DNA from: an uncultured bacterium
GTDB taxonomy: Bacteria > Pseudomonadota > Alphaproteobacteria > SP197
Reading direction: 5' to 3'
Length of the DNA stretch: 5,919 bases
Assembly: GCA_938014945.1 (NCBI GenBank)
Contig: CALLQH010000117.1
Coordinates: 1 to 5,919 of the forward strand
Within the stretch, counting starts at the first letter, position 1, and the number at the start of each line of letters is the position of its first letter. The position numbers and the translations under genes were made by a program. Positions 1-5,819 of this stretch are shown here, piece after piece. The notes under the pieces are model-generated. The model searched no databases and was not told the origin of the DNA. It was given only the letters and a program-made list of their open reading frames with translations.

Positions 1-641
1 CGGCGCTCGATCGCCACGCCGGCCGTGGCCTCGCCGATGATGGTTTCGCCCTCGACGATGGCGGCGCGGCGCGCGGCGTAACACAGGCCGTTACGGTGCC
101 AGGTGCGCGGCACGAGCTGGCGGCGGTTGAGCCGCTCGCCGGGCGGGGCGCAGAAGCTCAGGCGCCCGGCCTCGTCGCGCGCCAGACTCTTCTGGAAGGA
201 ATAGGAGGACGGCGTGGGAGAGACCGTGGTCGCGGTCTCGAAGGGGCCGCCGAGCAGGGCATCGAGGCAGGCGGTCACGTCCTCCTCGCGGCGCAGCGGG
301 CTGGTGGGCTCGAGGTAGAGGCCCAGCTCGAAGCGGCGGCCGTGTTGCGCCTCGCAGGCAAGCCAGGCATGGCGCCAGACGCCGATCGCCTCGGCGCTGT
401 CGTCGGAAAGCTCGGCCGGGCGCAGGAAGGGCGCCTCCAGGCCGGCGGCCACCGCGGCATCGCGGATTTCCGCGTCATCGGTGGAAACCAGCGCGGCATC
501 GAGCCAGGCGAGCGAGGCGACGAAATCGGCGGCACGCGCGATCAGCGAACGCCCGGCGAGCGGGCGCAGGTTCTTGCGCGGCACGCCCTTGCTGCCGCCG
601 CGCGCCGGGACCACGGCAAAGACCGGAAGGCCCTGCCACAT
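1..641 (-). CDS. neuA: CMP-nonulosonate (CMP-sialic acid) cytidylyltransferase, C-terminus cut by window edge
   Basis: This enzyme couples CTP to a nonulosonic acid (Neu5Ac, legionaminic acid or similar), giving the CMP-sugar donor and pyrophosphate in the cytoplasm. I translated 213 complete codons from the ATG at 641. The reading frame stays open to the left edge, so the gene continues outside. Residues 11-24 carry the nucleotide-binding signature PARGGSKG-x-PRKN, which separates NeuA from KdsB. STDD lies at 53-56, an L-E-P-T-S-P-L-R motif at about 110-117 (Q-P-T-S-P is commoner), and R-x-Q...NG-x-x-Y at about 174-188. Usual family length is about 220-235 aa, so roughly 15-20 residues are missing, including the expected IDT-type metal-binding aspartates. 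The ATG overlaps the preceding methyltransferase stop (TGATG). Only a weak AAGG lies 10 nt upstream, so translation probably depends on coupling. Family assignment is firm; the sugar substrate is not known. Confidence 0.9.
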   Translation of the reverse strand, partial: MWQGLPVFAVVPARGGSKGVPRKNLRPLAGRSLIARAADFVASLAWLDAALVSTDDAEIRDAAVAAGLEAPFLRPAELSDDSAEAIGVWRHAWLACEAQHGRRFELGLYLEPTSPLRREEDVTACLDALLGGPFETATTVSPTPSSYSFQKSLARDEAGRLSFCAPPGERLNRRQLVPRTWHRNGLCYAARRAAIVEGETIIGEATAGVAIER

Positions 642-643
642 CA
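639..643 (-). promoter_or_regulatory. TGATG stop/start overlap (methyltransferase to neuA)
   Basis: The TGA of the upstream methyltransferase (641-643) and the ATG of neuA (639-641) share one base. With no strong Shine-Dalgarno sequence in front of neuA, this arrangement suggests that ribosomes finishing the methyltransferase reinitiate on neuA, which ties the amounts of the two proteins together. Confidence 0.7.
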
Positions 644-1423
644 GGCGGCGGCCTTGCTTGCCAGCACCGACCAGGTCATCGGGAAGCTCGTGTGTTTCCT
701 CACGAGGTTGTCCGGGTACTTGCGGTCCATCTCCAGGAGCTCTGGCATGTGCTTGCCGTAGAACCACTCGGTCCAGGACTTGCGCTCCTCCTCGGGGATG
801 TATTCCAGCGCCTGGGTCCAGCAGTAGGAGATGACCTCGAAGGGGCCACCCTGGTCGCGCACGCGCTCCACCGTCATGCCCGCCTCCGCGCACATCGTCT
901 CCACCCCCGAAGGCGTGTAACGCACGAAGTCGTCGGGTTTCTGGTGCAGCTCGCGCACCAGCGGCTCGAAGACATAGAGGCGGCCACCGGGCTTCAGGAT
1001 GCGGGCCATCTCGGCAAAGAAACCATGCTGGTCGCGGACGTGGTGCACCAGGTTGGGCACCAGCACGAGATCGGCGCTTGCGGCCTCCAGCCCGGTTGCC
1101 GCGGGCTGGCCGCGCCGGTCGTAGGGGCGGCGGATGCAGCGTGCGTCGTCGGTCATCCAGTCGTTGTAGGCGCCGCGCGTATCGGCCGATTCCGGGCTGC
1201 AGTCGACGCTGATGTAGGTGGCACGGGCGAAGAACGGCGCGACCAGGCTGATGCCGCCGTAGAGCAGCGTGCGCTCCAGGCCAACCACGGTGGCGTCTGC
1301 CGGCGTCTCCCGGGCAAGGTCGGCGATATCGCCCAGCAGCAGTTCGAACTGCGGCCACTTGGTGCCGGTCTGGAAGACCCGCTCCTTCAGGAAGGCGAGA
1401 TGGTCGGCGAGATGCTGTTCCAT
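641..1423 (-). CDS. Divergent class I SAM-dependent methyltransferase inside the nonulosonic acid operon
   Basis: This is a 260-aa protein. The best recognisable part is residues 117-154: a D-L-V-L-V-P-N strand (118-124), then a VHHV helix start, then A-R-I-L-K-P-G-G-R-L-Y-V-F-E-P, which is the post-motif region of Methyltransf_11-type enzymes. An acidic residue after strand 2 (YISVDCSP, 70-77) would bind the SAM ribose. The usual glycine-rich motif I is not evident; residues 45-56 read TVVGLERTLLYG instead. The ATG at 1423 was chosen because it fits the spacing after neuC (17 nt) and gives a normal family length. A longer frame to 1855 would run back through neuC and reads as low-complexity arginine-rich shadow. 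No strong ribosome-binding site precedes it (only a CGGAA-like stretch). Its place between neuC and neuA suggests O- or N-methylation of the nonulosonic acid or its precursor; the substrate is inference. Confidence 0.8.
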   Translation of the reverse strand: MEQHLADHLAFLKERVFQTGTKWPQFELLLGDIADLARETPADATVVGLERTLLYGGISLVAPFFARATYISVDCSPESADTRGAYNDWMTDDARCIRRPYDRRGQPAATGLEAASADLVLVPNLVHHVRDQHGFFAEMARILKPGGRLYVFEPLVRELHQKPDDFVRYTPSGVETMCAEAGMTVERVRDQGGPFEVISYCWTQALEYIPEEERKSWTEWFYGKHMPELLEMDRKYPDNLVRKHTSFPMTWSVLASKAAA

Positions 1424-1440
1424 GGTGTGTTCCGTTGTCT

Positions 1441-2595
1441 TCAGTAGGCCAGGCGTTTCTGGATCTTCGGTTCGGCGGTCGCCAAGATCTCGGCGATCTG
1501 CTTGCCTGCGGTGCCGTCGCCGAAGCGGTGGGAGCGTTCGTAGCGGCCGTGTTCGAGCTGGCGTGCGATAGCTGCGCCGATCTCGGCGCGGTCGTAACCC
1601 GCGTCGATGACGTTCTCGCCGCGCTCGCGTCCACCCTGGCGCGAACCGATGTTGACCGCCGGCACGCCCAGGAACGAACCCTCGCGCAGGGCAGAGCTGG
1701 AATTGCCGACCAGGCACGAGGCGCCATTGATCAGGCGGGCGTAATCGGTGACCTCGAAGTTGAGATAGAAGTGGAGCGGCGCCTTCGGGTTGTTCTCGCG
1801 GAAGCGGCGCAGGCCCTTGGAGACCTGGTCCGAACCGGCGTCCACATTGGGCCACAGCCAGGCGGTCTGCATGCCGGTCGCCGCGACCGCCGCCAGGGTC
1901 TCCTCGATCTGGGCAAGGCCGTGGCCGTATTCGGTCGTCACGGGATGCTGCAGCACCACCATATAGGGTTTGACGGGATCAAGCGCCGGACCCACCCCCT
2001 GATAGCGGGCAAAGAAGTCCGGGGGCATCGTGTAATCGATGTCGGCGATGGCATCCATGGCCGGGCAGCCGGTGAGGAACACGGTCGCGGGATCCTCGCC
2101 CATGCGCACGACATTGTCGTACGCCAGCTGGGTTGCGGGGAAATGCAGATGGGAGAGCTTGGTCACGGCGTGGCGCACGCTCTCGTCGATCGAGCCGGTC
2201 ACCTCGCCGCCCTGGGTGTGGGCAACCGGGATGTTCATGTAGCTCGCGGCCACCGCCGTCGCCATGGTCTCGAATCGGTCGGCGACGGTGAGCGCGATGT
2301 CGGGCTTGAGGTTCTCGAAGATCGTGGCGAGTTCGATGATGGCAAGGCCCGTGGACTTCGCCATGGTCGTCGGGTTCTCGCCCTCGATGATCGTGTAGAC
2401 CGTGGAATCGGCGTGGAAGCCGTCGCGCTCCATGATCTCGCGCACGTTGCCGAAACGGTGCAGCAGGGCCGAGGCGCCGACCACGGTCAGCAACTCCAGG
2501 TCGGGATGGTCGCGCACGGCGGCCATCACGGTCTTGATGCGGCCGTAGTTGGCGCGGCTGTTGACGACGATGCAGATCCTGCGTCGTGCGTTCAT
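1441..2595 (-). CDS. neuC: NeuC-family UDP-N-acetylglucosamine 2-epimerase (hydrolysing)
   Basis: This enzyme is expected to hydrolyse UDP-GlcNAc to ManNAc and UDP, or to do the equivalent on a 6-deoxy di-N-acetyl sugar (the LegG reaction), supplying the substrate of NeuB. The protein is 384 aa, close to the roughly 380-390 aa of the family, with the GT-B-like epimerase fold. Seen motifs are NSRANYG near the N-terminus (12-18, replacing the usual TGTRADYG), A-D-R-F-E-T at 105-110, G-G-E-V-T-G-S-I-D-E-S-V-R-H-A at 129-143 with the acidic residues of the active site, and the UDP-binding G-N-S-S-S-A-L-R-E at 297-305 followed by N-I-G-x-R-Q-x-G-R at 315-323. The start at 2595 is preferred over an in-frame ATG at 2667 because it sits 4 nt after the neuB stop and has GGAG 7 nt upstream; the extension would overlap neuB. 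Family call is firm, exact substrate open. Confidence 0.9.
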   Translation of the reverse strand: MNARRRICIVVNSRANYGRIKTVMAAVRDHPDLELLTVVGASALLHRFGNVREIMERDGFHADSTVYTIIEGENPTTMAKSTGLAIIELATIFENLKPDIALTVADRFETMATAVAASYMNIPVAHTQGGEVTGSIDESVRHAVTKLSHLHFPATQLAYDNVVRMGEDPATVFLTGCPAMDAIADIDYTMPPDFFARYQGVGPALDPVKPYMVVLQHPVTTEYGHGLAQIEETLAAVAATGMQTAWLWPNVDAGSDQVSKGLRRFRENNPKAPLHFYLNFEVTDYARLINGASCLVGNSSSALREGSFLGVPAVNIGSRQGGRERGENVIDAGYDRAEIGAAIARQLEHGRYERSHRFGDGTAGKQIAEILATAEPKIQKRLAY

Positions 2596-2599
2596 GGCT

Positions 2600-3640
2600 T
2601 CACTCCAGATCCGAGCGTTGCAGAAGGTCGCCCGGATCGACGTCGCGGACGAGACGGCGACCGACAAGGCTTTCGAGTTCGGCGGCCGGGATGCCGGTGC
2701 CGGGTTTCTTCAGGGTCAGCACGGAGCGGTCGAGCACCGTGCCGGCGGGCAGCGGCCGGTCGATGCCGACGCTCTTGGAAAAGATGCCGCGCAGGTTGTC
2801 GAGCTTCTTCGCCATGGCGTCCTTGTCGACCGGCGCGGCGTCCATCGCCGCAAAGGCATCGCGCGCCGCGCAGACATGGGCAAATTCCTCCAGGGTCAGC
2901 GAGGAGGAGACATCGGGTCCGAACATGCCGCGATGGAAGGTGACATGGACCTCGATCAGGCCGTAGCCGCGCGCCAGGGCGGCGAGTGCAGGGAACTGCG
3001 TGCCAGAATGATCCGACAGACCGATGGCGCAATCGAAGCGGCGCGCCATCTCGTCCAGCACGTTGAGGCCGACGAGGTCGAAGGGTGTCGGATACTGCGT
3101 CGTGCACTGCAGCAGGCCCATGGACAGGCCGCGTTTCTGCACCGCTGCAACCGCACCCTCGATATCGGCCCAGGCGCTCATGCCGCTCGACAGGATCACG
3201 GGCATCGTCACGTCCGGTGGCACCAGGGCATCAAGCGCGAAGGCCTCGCCGCTGGCGATCTTCAGCACGTCGGCGCCGATTGCGACCATGCGCTCCACCG
3301 CCATGCGCGAGAAAGGCGAAACGACGAAGAGCAGGCTGCGTTCGTGGGCATGGTCGCACAGGCCCTGCCACTGTTCGGGCGTGAACTCCATGCGCTGCCA
3401 GTAGTCGTAACGCGTGACGTCCTGGCGCGAGAACTTCGTGCGCCAGGGTTCCTCGTGCGTCGATTCCGCCTGGGCGATGTGCATCTGGAACTTGATGGCA
3501 TCGCCCCCGGCATCGGCCACCGCATCGATGTAGGCGTGCGCGGTGCCCAGAGAGCCGTCATGGGCCTGCGCAATCTCGGCAATCACCAGCGCCTTGCCGC
3601 CTGGCCCGCCGTAGGTCGTGTTGCCGATCTTCAATGTCAT
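2600..3640 (-). CDS. neuB: NeuB-family nonulosonic acid synthase (sialic/legionaminic acid synthase type)
   Basis: This enzyme condenses phosphoenolpyruvate with a 2-acetamido sugar (ManNAc or a 6-deoxy analogue) to form a nine-carbon nonulosonic acid. The 346-aa length and layout match the family: a TIM barrel at about 1-265 and a C-terminal SAF (antifreeze-like) domain at about 285-346. Seen motifs are I-A-E-I-A-Q-A-H-D-G at 20-29, A-I-K-F-Q at 48-52, K-I-A-S-G-E at 127-132, Q-C-T-T-Q-Y-P-T at 178-185 and G-L-S-D-H-S-G at 207-213. The two histidines H211 and H232 (IEVHVT) correspond to the metal ligands of characterised NeuB. Departures from the common signature are AQAHDG instead of G-x-N-H-x-G, GPDV instead of GPDH (241-244), and KKPG instead of KRPG in the SAF domain (311-314). 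These suggest a divergent subfamily, possibly with a different sugar. The ATG at 3640 follows the previous stop by 19 nt with AGGGGA 10 nt upstream. Confidence 0.92.
   Translation of the reverse strand: MTLKIGNTTYGGPGGKALVIAEIAQAHDGSLGTAHAYIDAVADAGGDAIKFQMHIAQAESTHEEPWRTKFSRQDVTRYDYWQRMEFTPEQWQGLCDHAHERSLLFVVSPFSRMAVERMVAIGADVLKIASGEAFALDALVPPDVTMPVILSSGMSAWADIEGAVAAVQKRGLSMGLLQCTTQYPTPFDLVGLNVLDEMARRFDCAIGLSDHSGTQFPALAALARGYGLIEVHVTFHRGMFGPDVSSSLTLEEFAHVCAARDAFAAMDAAPVDKDAMAKKLDNLRGIFSKSVGIDRPLPAGTVLDRSVLTLKKPGTGIPAAELESLVGRRLVRDVDPGDLLQRSDLE
2603..2606 (-). promoter_or_regulatory. Shine-Dalgarno site of neuC
   Basis: GGAG lies 7 nt before the neuC ATG and falls inside the last codons of neuB (Leu-Glu-stop, CTGGAGTGA). 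It decides the neuC start at 2595 in favour of the longer in-frame alternative at 2667. Confidence 0.7.
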
Positions 3641-3650
3641 CTGCGGATGA

Positions 3651-3656
3651 TCCCCT
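3651..3656 (-). promoter_or_regulatory. Shine-Dalgarno site of neuB
   Basis: AGGGGA stands 10 nt before the neuB ATG, in the 19-nt gap after the glycosyltransferase-like gene. It is the purine-rich match expected for this start. The gap is too short for an independent promoter to be likely. Confidence 0.6.
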
Positions 3657-3659
3657 GGT

Positions 3660-5087
3660 TCACTGCGCGGCCTGGGCCATGGCCCGCGGCGATGTGTTGT
3701 CGGTCATCTCGTCGACCAGCTGCGCCAGACGTTCGCCATAACCCGGTCCGTCGAGCACGACATAGGTACGCGCATGGGCCAGAACGGCCTCGCGTATCTT
3801 GGGGTCGCGGCTCTGGGCAAGCAGGTTGTTCATGGCTTCCGGCATGCCGGCCTCGTCCATGCAGCGGTTGGTGCCGATGCAGTCGAAGAAGCCGTGAAAA
3901 TGGGCAAGCCGCAGGGTGATCATGTTGAAGGCGCCGAACTTGGTTTCCATGTCGCGCTGGGGAAAGAACATCAGCACCGGCTTGCCGTGCATGATGACTT
4001 CCAGCATCAGCGTCGACAGCGACGTGACCATGCACGAGATCAGCGCCATCAGACGGCGCGTGACGTCATAGTCCGCCATGTTCATGGCCGGATCGGGACT
4101 GCTCGCGACGTGCCTGTAATAATCCGCCATATGGGGATCCATGGTGACGTGCTTGAGGCCGAGCTCGAAGAAGTCCTTCTCGCCGTCGGTCAGGTGGGCG
4201 CGCCAGGGATGGGGGCGGTAGAGAATGTGGCAGGGCTCGATGCGGCCGTCCTCGATGGCGTCGTCGATCAGCTTGAGATGACGCGATTCATCAACGGACT
4301 TGCTGACCCCGCCGTAGAGAACGATCGGCACGTCCGACGGCACGCCGAACATCGCGCGCAGTTCCGCGTCGGTTTCGGTGACCGGCTTGCGGTAGACCTG
4401 AAACTGCGCGGCGCCGAACATCTCGACGCGATCCGGCGAGATGCCCATGAATTCCTCAGCATGGCGGCGGGTCTGTTCGCCCCAGACCACCAGCCTGTCG
4501 GGTTGGGCCGTGACCACGGCCTTCTGGCTCGGGTTGTCCCAGGAGTTCATCATGACCACGGTAGGAATACGCTGGCGGCGTGCAGCGATTACCAGATCGT
4601 TGATGAAATAGCCGGCCAGCAGACTGGGCATCAGCACGATGTCGGGGCGATGCTGACGCAGGAAATCCTCCAGCGGTTCCCAGACGCCCTGTTTGCGCAG
4701 CCAGATGCGCCGGTAGATCGGGTAGATCAGGGGCAAGGCAAAGAAGGCCATGATCCAGGTGCGCCACCAGCCGCCTTGAACCTGGCTGGCCAGGCGCTCG
4801 CGCCGCGGCGCGAAGTTGGGCGTGCCCATCTGGCGATGCAGCACGGTCACGGCAAACAACTTGAACCAGGAACCCATGCGCTTGCGGGGGACATCGCAGC
4901 GCAGCACCTGCTTCAGCCCCAGGCTGTCGACATCGACATAGATGCCCTTCTTGTCGCTGGTGTGGTCCTGGTGAAAGACATAGGTCACGTCATGGTCGCG
5001 CTCGACCTCGGCGAATGTGCCGTTGAGCACGAAATGCCGGATCAGGATGTCGTAGTCGACAAAGACGAAGACCCTCTTGCGCGTCAT
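3660..5087 (-). CDS. GT-B-like glycosyltransferase / CDP-glycerol glycerophosphotransferase-type protein
   Basis: This 475-aa protein is probably a cytoplasmic or membrane-associated transferase acting on a surface glycan. The N-terminal half has a Rossmann-like start (VFVFVDYD, 6-13), a strongly hydrophobic and aromatic stretch at about 107-129 that could be a membrane-associated helix or re-entrant segment, and a strand/helix unit at 148-170. It is followed by VVMMNSWDNPSQK (177-189), a pattern I associate with surface-carbohydrate GT-B proteins. The C-terminal half carries LYGG (257-260), ILYRPHPW (288-295) and T-S-L-S-T-L-M-L-E-x-x-x-H-G-K-P-V-L (355-372). The last two resemble the CDP-glycerol glycerophosphotransferase/capsule transferase group, as does DGPGYGERLAQLV near the end. 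The ATG at 5087 has GGAG 6 nt upstream and sits 3 nt after the previous stop. Position directly before neuB makes it a candidate nonulosonic acid transferase, but donor and acceptor are unknown and the family call is by motif memory only. Confidence 0.7.
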   Translation of the reverse strand: MTRKRVFVFVDYDILIRHFVLNGTFAEVERDHDVTYVFHQDHTSDKKGIYVDVDSLGLKQVLRCDVPRKRMGSWFKLFAVTVLHRQMGTPNFAPRRERLASQVQGGWWRTWIMAFFALPLIYPIYRRIWLRKQGVWEPLEDFLRQHRPDIVLMPSLLAGYFINDLVIAARRQRIPTVVMMNSWDNPSQKAVVTAQPDRLVVWGEQTRRHAEEFMGISPDRVEMFGAAQFQVYRKPVTETDAELRAMFGVPSDVPIVLYGGVSKSVDESRHLKLIDDAIEDGRIEPCHILYRPHPWRAHLTDGEKDFFELGLKHVTMDPHMADYYRHVASSPDPAMNMADYDVTRRLMALISCMVTSLSTLMLEVIMHGKPVLMFFPQRDMETKFGAFNMITLRLAHFHGFFDCIGTNRCMDEAGMPEAMNNLLAQSRDPKIREAVLAHARTYVVLDGPGYGERLAQLVDEMTDNTSPRAMAQAAQ

Positions 5088-5090
5088 TGC

Positions 5091-5819
5091 CTACTCCAGC
5101 AGCTCGAAGCTTGCGTAGCGATAGACGCGGTTGCGGCGGAAGCGATAGCGCCGTTTGAGATGGCGCTGGAGGAAACGCATGTTGGAGATGCGTCCGTCGA
5201 CCAGCATCAGAAAGCCGTCGCGCAGGGTGCTCTCCAGGAGCAGCGGATCGGCCGCCATAGGCGGTCGCGCGGCTGAGCTGCCGAAGGAAAGCCCCCGGAT
5301 GCTGCCCTGCACATCGACCGGAGTCGGACCATCAAGCAGCAGCAGGTCCGGGTTCACGTCAGGCAGGTTCTCGTAGACGTGGCACAGCTCGCCCTCGATC
5401 TCGGCGATGACCGCGCGGCTGTAGGTCAGGCTCACGAAGGGCGAAAGCTCGGGGCTGATCTTGGCGCGGGTGTTGGCGATCCACTGTGCGCTGGTATCGA
5501 CCGACCACAGGTGACCCGCGGGGCAGCCGTCGGCAGCGTTGCGCATCAGGGCATGGGCCATGGCGATGGTCGAAAATCCCAAGCCAAACTCCAGAATAGT
5601 CTGCGGCCGTCGCTCGCGCACGATGCGATGCAGGCGCCAGAGATCCACGGGATGGGGCGGTATCTCCTCCTCGCGGCCCGAACGCAGGAAGGCATCGACG
5701 CCCTCCCGCGCCAGATAGTCGCGTGCGCGCTGCTTGTCGCCGCGCACGAACTGGCTGGCGATGGCAAGCTGCGGGTCTCGCATCAGGGTCCGGGCCTTGC
5801 GCAGCAGGACAGAGATCAT
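5091..5819 (-). CDS. Class I SAM-dependent methyltransferase next to the ABC exporter gene
   Basis: This is a 242-aa protein with a good SAM-binding motif I, T-I-L-E-F-G-L-G-F-S-T-I-A-M-A (74-88), resembling the LE-x-G-x-G-x-ST-x-x-LA pattern of Methyltransf_24-like enzymes. WSVDTS follows at 105-110 (acidic residue after strand 2), then PDLLLLDGP (157-165) and LMLVDGR (204-210) as further core strands. The C-terminus is rich in arginine and aromatic residues (about 215-236), which could contact an anionic substrate or membrane. It is unrelated in motif pattern to the other methyltransferase at 641-1423. The ATG at 5819 was chosen over an in-frame GTG at 5903: the extension overlaps the ABC gene and reads as arginine-rich shadow, whereas 5819 gives an ATGA overlap and has GAAAGG 10 nt upstream. 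Substrate is unknown; glycan O-methylation is the likeliest role given the neighbours. Confidence 0.82.
   Translation of the reverse strand: MISVLLRKARTLMRDPQLAIASQFVRGDKQRARDYLAREGVDAFLRSGREEEIPPHPVDLWRLHRIVRERRPQTILEFGLGFSTIAMAHALMRNAADGCPAGHLWSVDTSAQWIANTRAKISPELSPFVSLTYSRAVIAEIEGELCHVYENLPDVNPDLLLLDGPTPVDVQGSIRGLSFGSSAARPPMAADPLLLESTLRDGFLMLVDGRISNMRFLQRHLKRRYRFRRNRVYRYASFELLE
5094..5097 (-). promoter_or_regulatory. Shine-Dalgarno site of the glycosyltransferase-like gene
   Basis: GGAG lies 6 nt before the ATG at 5087, within the final Leu-Glu-stop codons (CTGGAGTAG) of the upstream methyltransferase. This supports the chosen start and coupling of the two genes. Confidence 0.7.
5816..5819 (-). 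promoter_or_regulatory. ATGA start/stop overlap (ABC ATPase to methyltransferase)
   Basis: The ATG of the methyltransferase (5817-5819) overlaps the TGA of the ABC subunit (5816-5818). GAAAGG at 5830-5835 is a moderate ribosome-binding site for this start. The arrangement implies coupled translation of exporter subunit and methyltransferase. Confidence 0.7.

Noticed and set aside
13..29. Inverted repeat (6-bp arms, 5-nt loop) that could resemble a terminator stem
   Set aside because: It lies inside the neuA coding sequence, lacks a following T-run on either strand, and short GC palindromes are expected in this composition.
275..535. Short minus-strand frame within neuA
   Set aside because: It is an alternative frame of neuA, rich in Pro, Arg, Ser and Ala; the true frame starts at 641 and carries all conserved motifs.
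96..761. Plus-strand open frame opposite neuA
   Set aside because: The minus strand encodes the NeuA signature in an uninterrupted frame to the window edge, so the plus-strand frame is antisense noise.
1424..1855. N-terminal extension of the second methyltransferase to an upstream start at 1855
   Set aside because: The added 144 residues run antiparallel in frame through neuC and read as arginine-rich nonsense; the ATG at 1423 gives a normal methyltransferase.
1435..2943. Long plus-strand open frame (about 500 codons) opposite neuC and neuB
   Set aside because: It mirrors two clear minus-strand enzyme genes, has arginine/glycine/histidine-rich composition without domain motifs, and is a usual artefact of GC-rich DNA.
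2549..3919. Plus-strand open frame of about 456 codons opposite neuB
   Set aside because: It is a shadow of the neuB coding frame, has no motifs, and its end becomes arginine- and proline-rich low complexity.
3774..5276. Plus-strand open frame of about 500 codons opposite the glycosyltransferase-like gene
   Set aside because: It spans a gene boundary on the other strand and shows no recognisable domain; the minus-strand frame has coherent motifs and a good ribosome-binding site.
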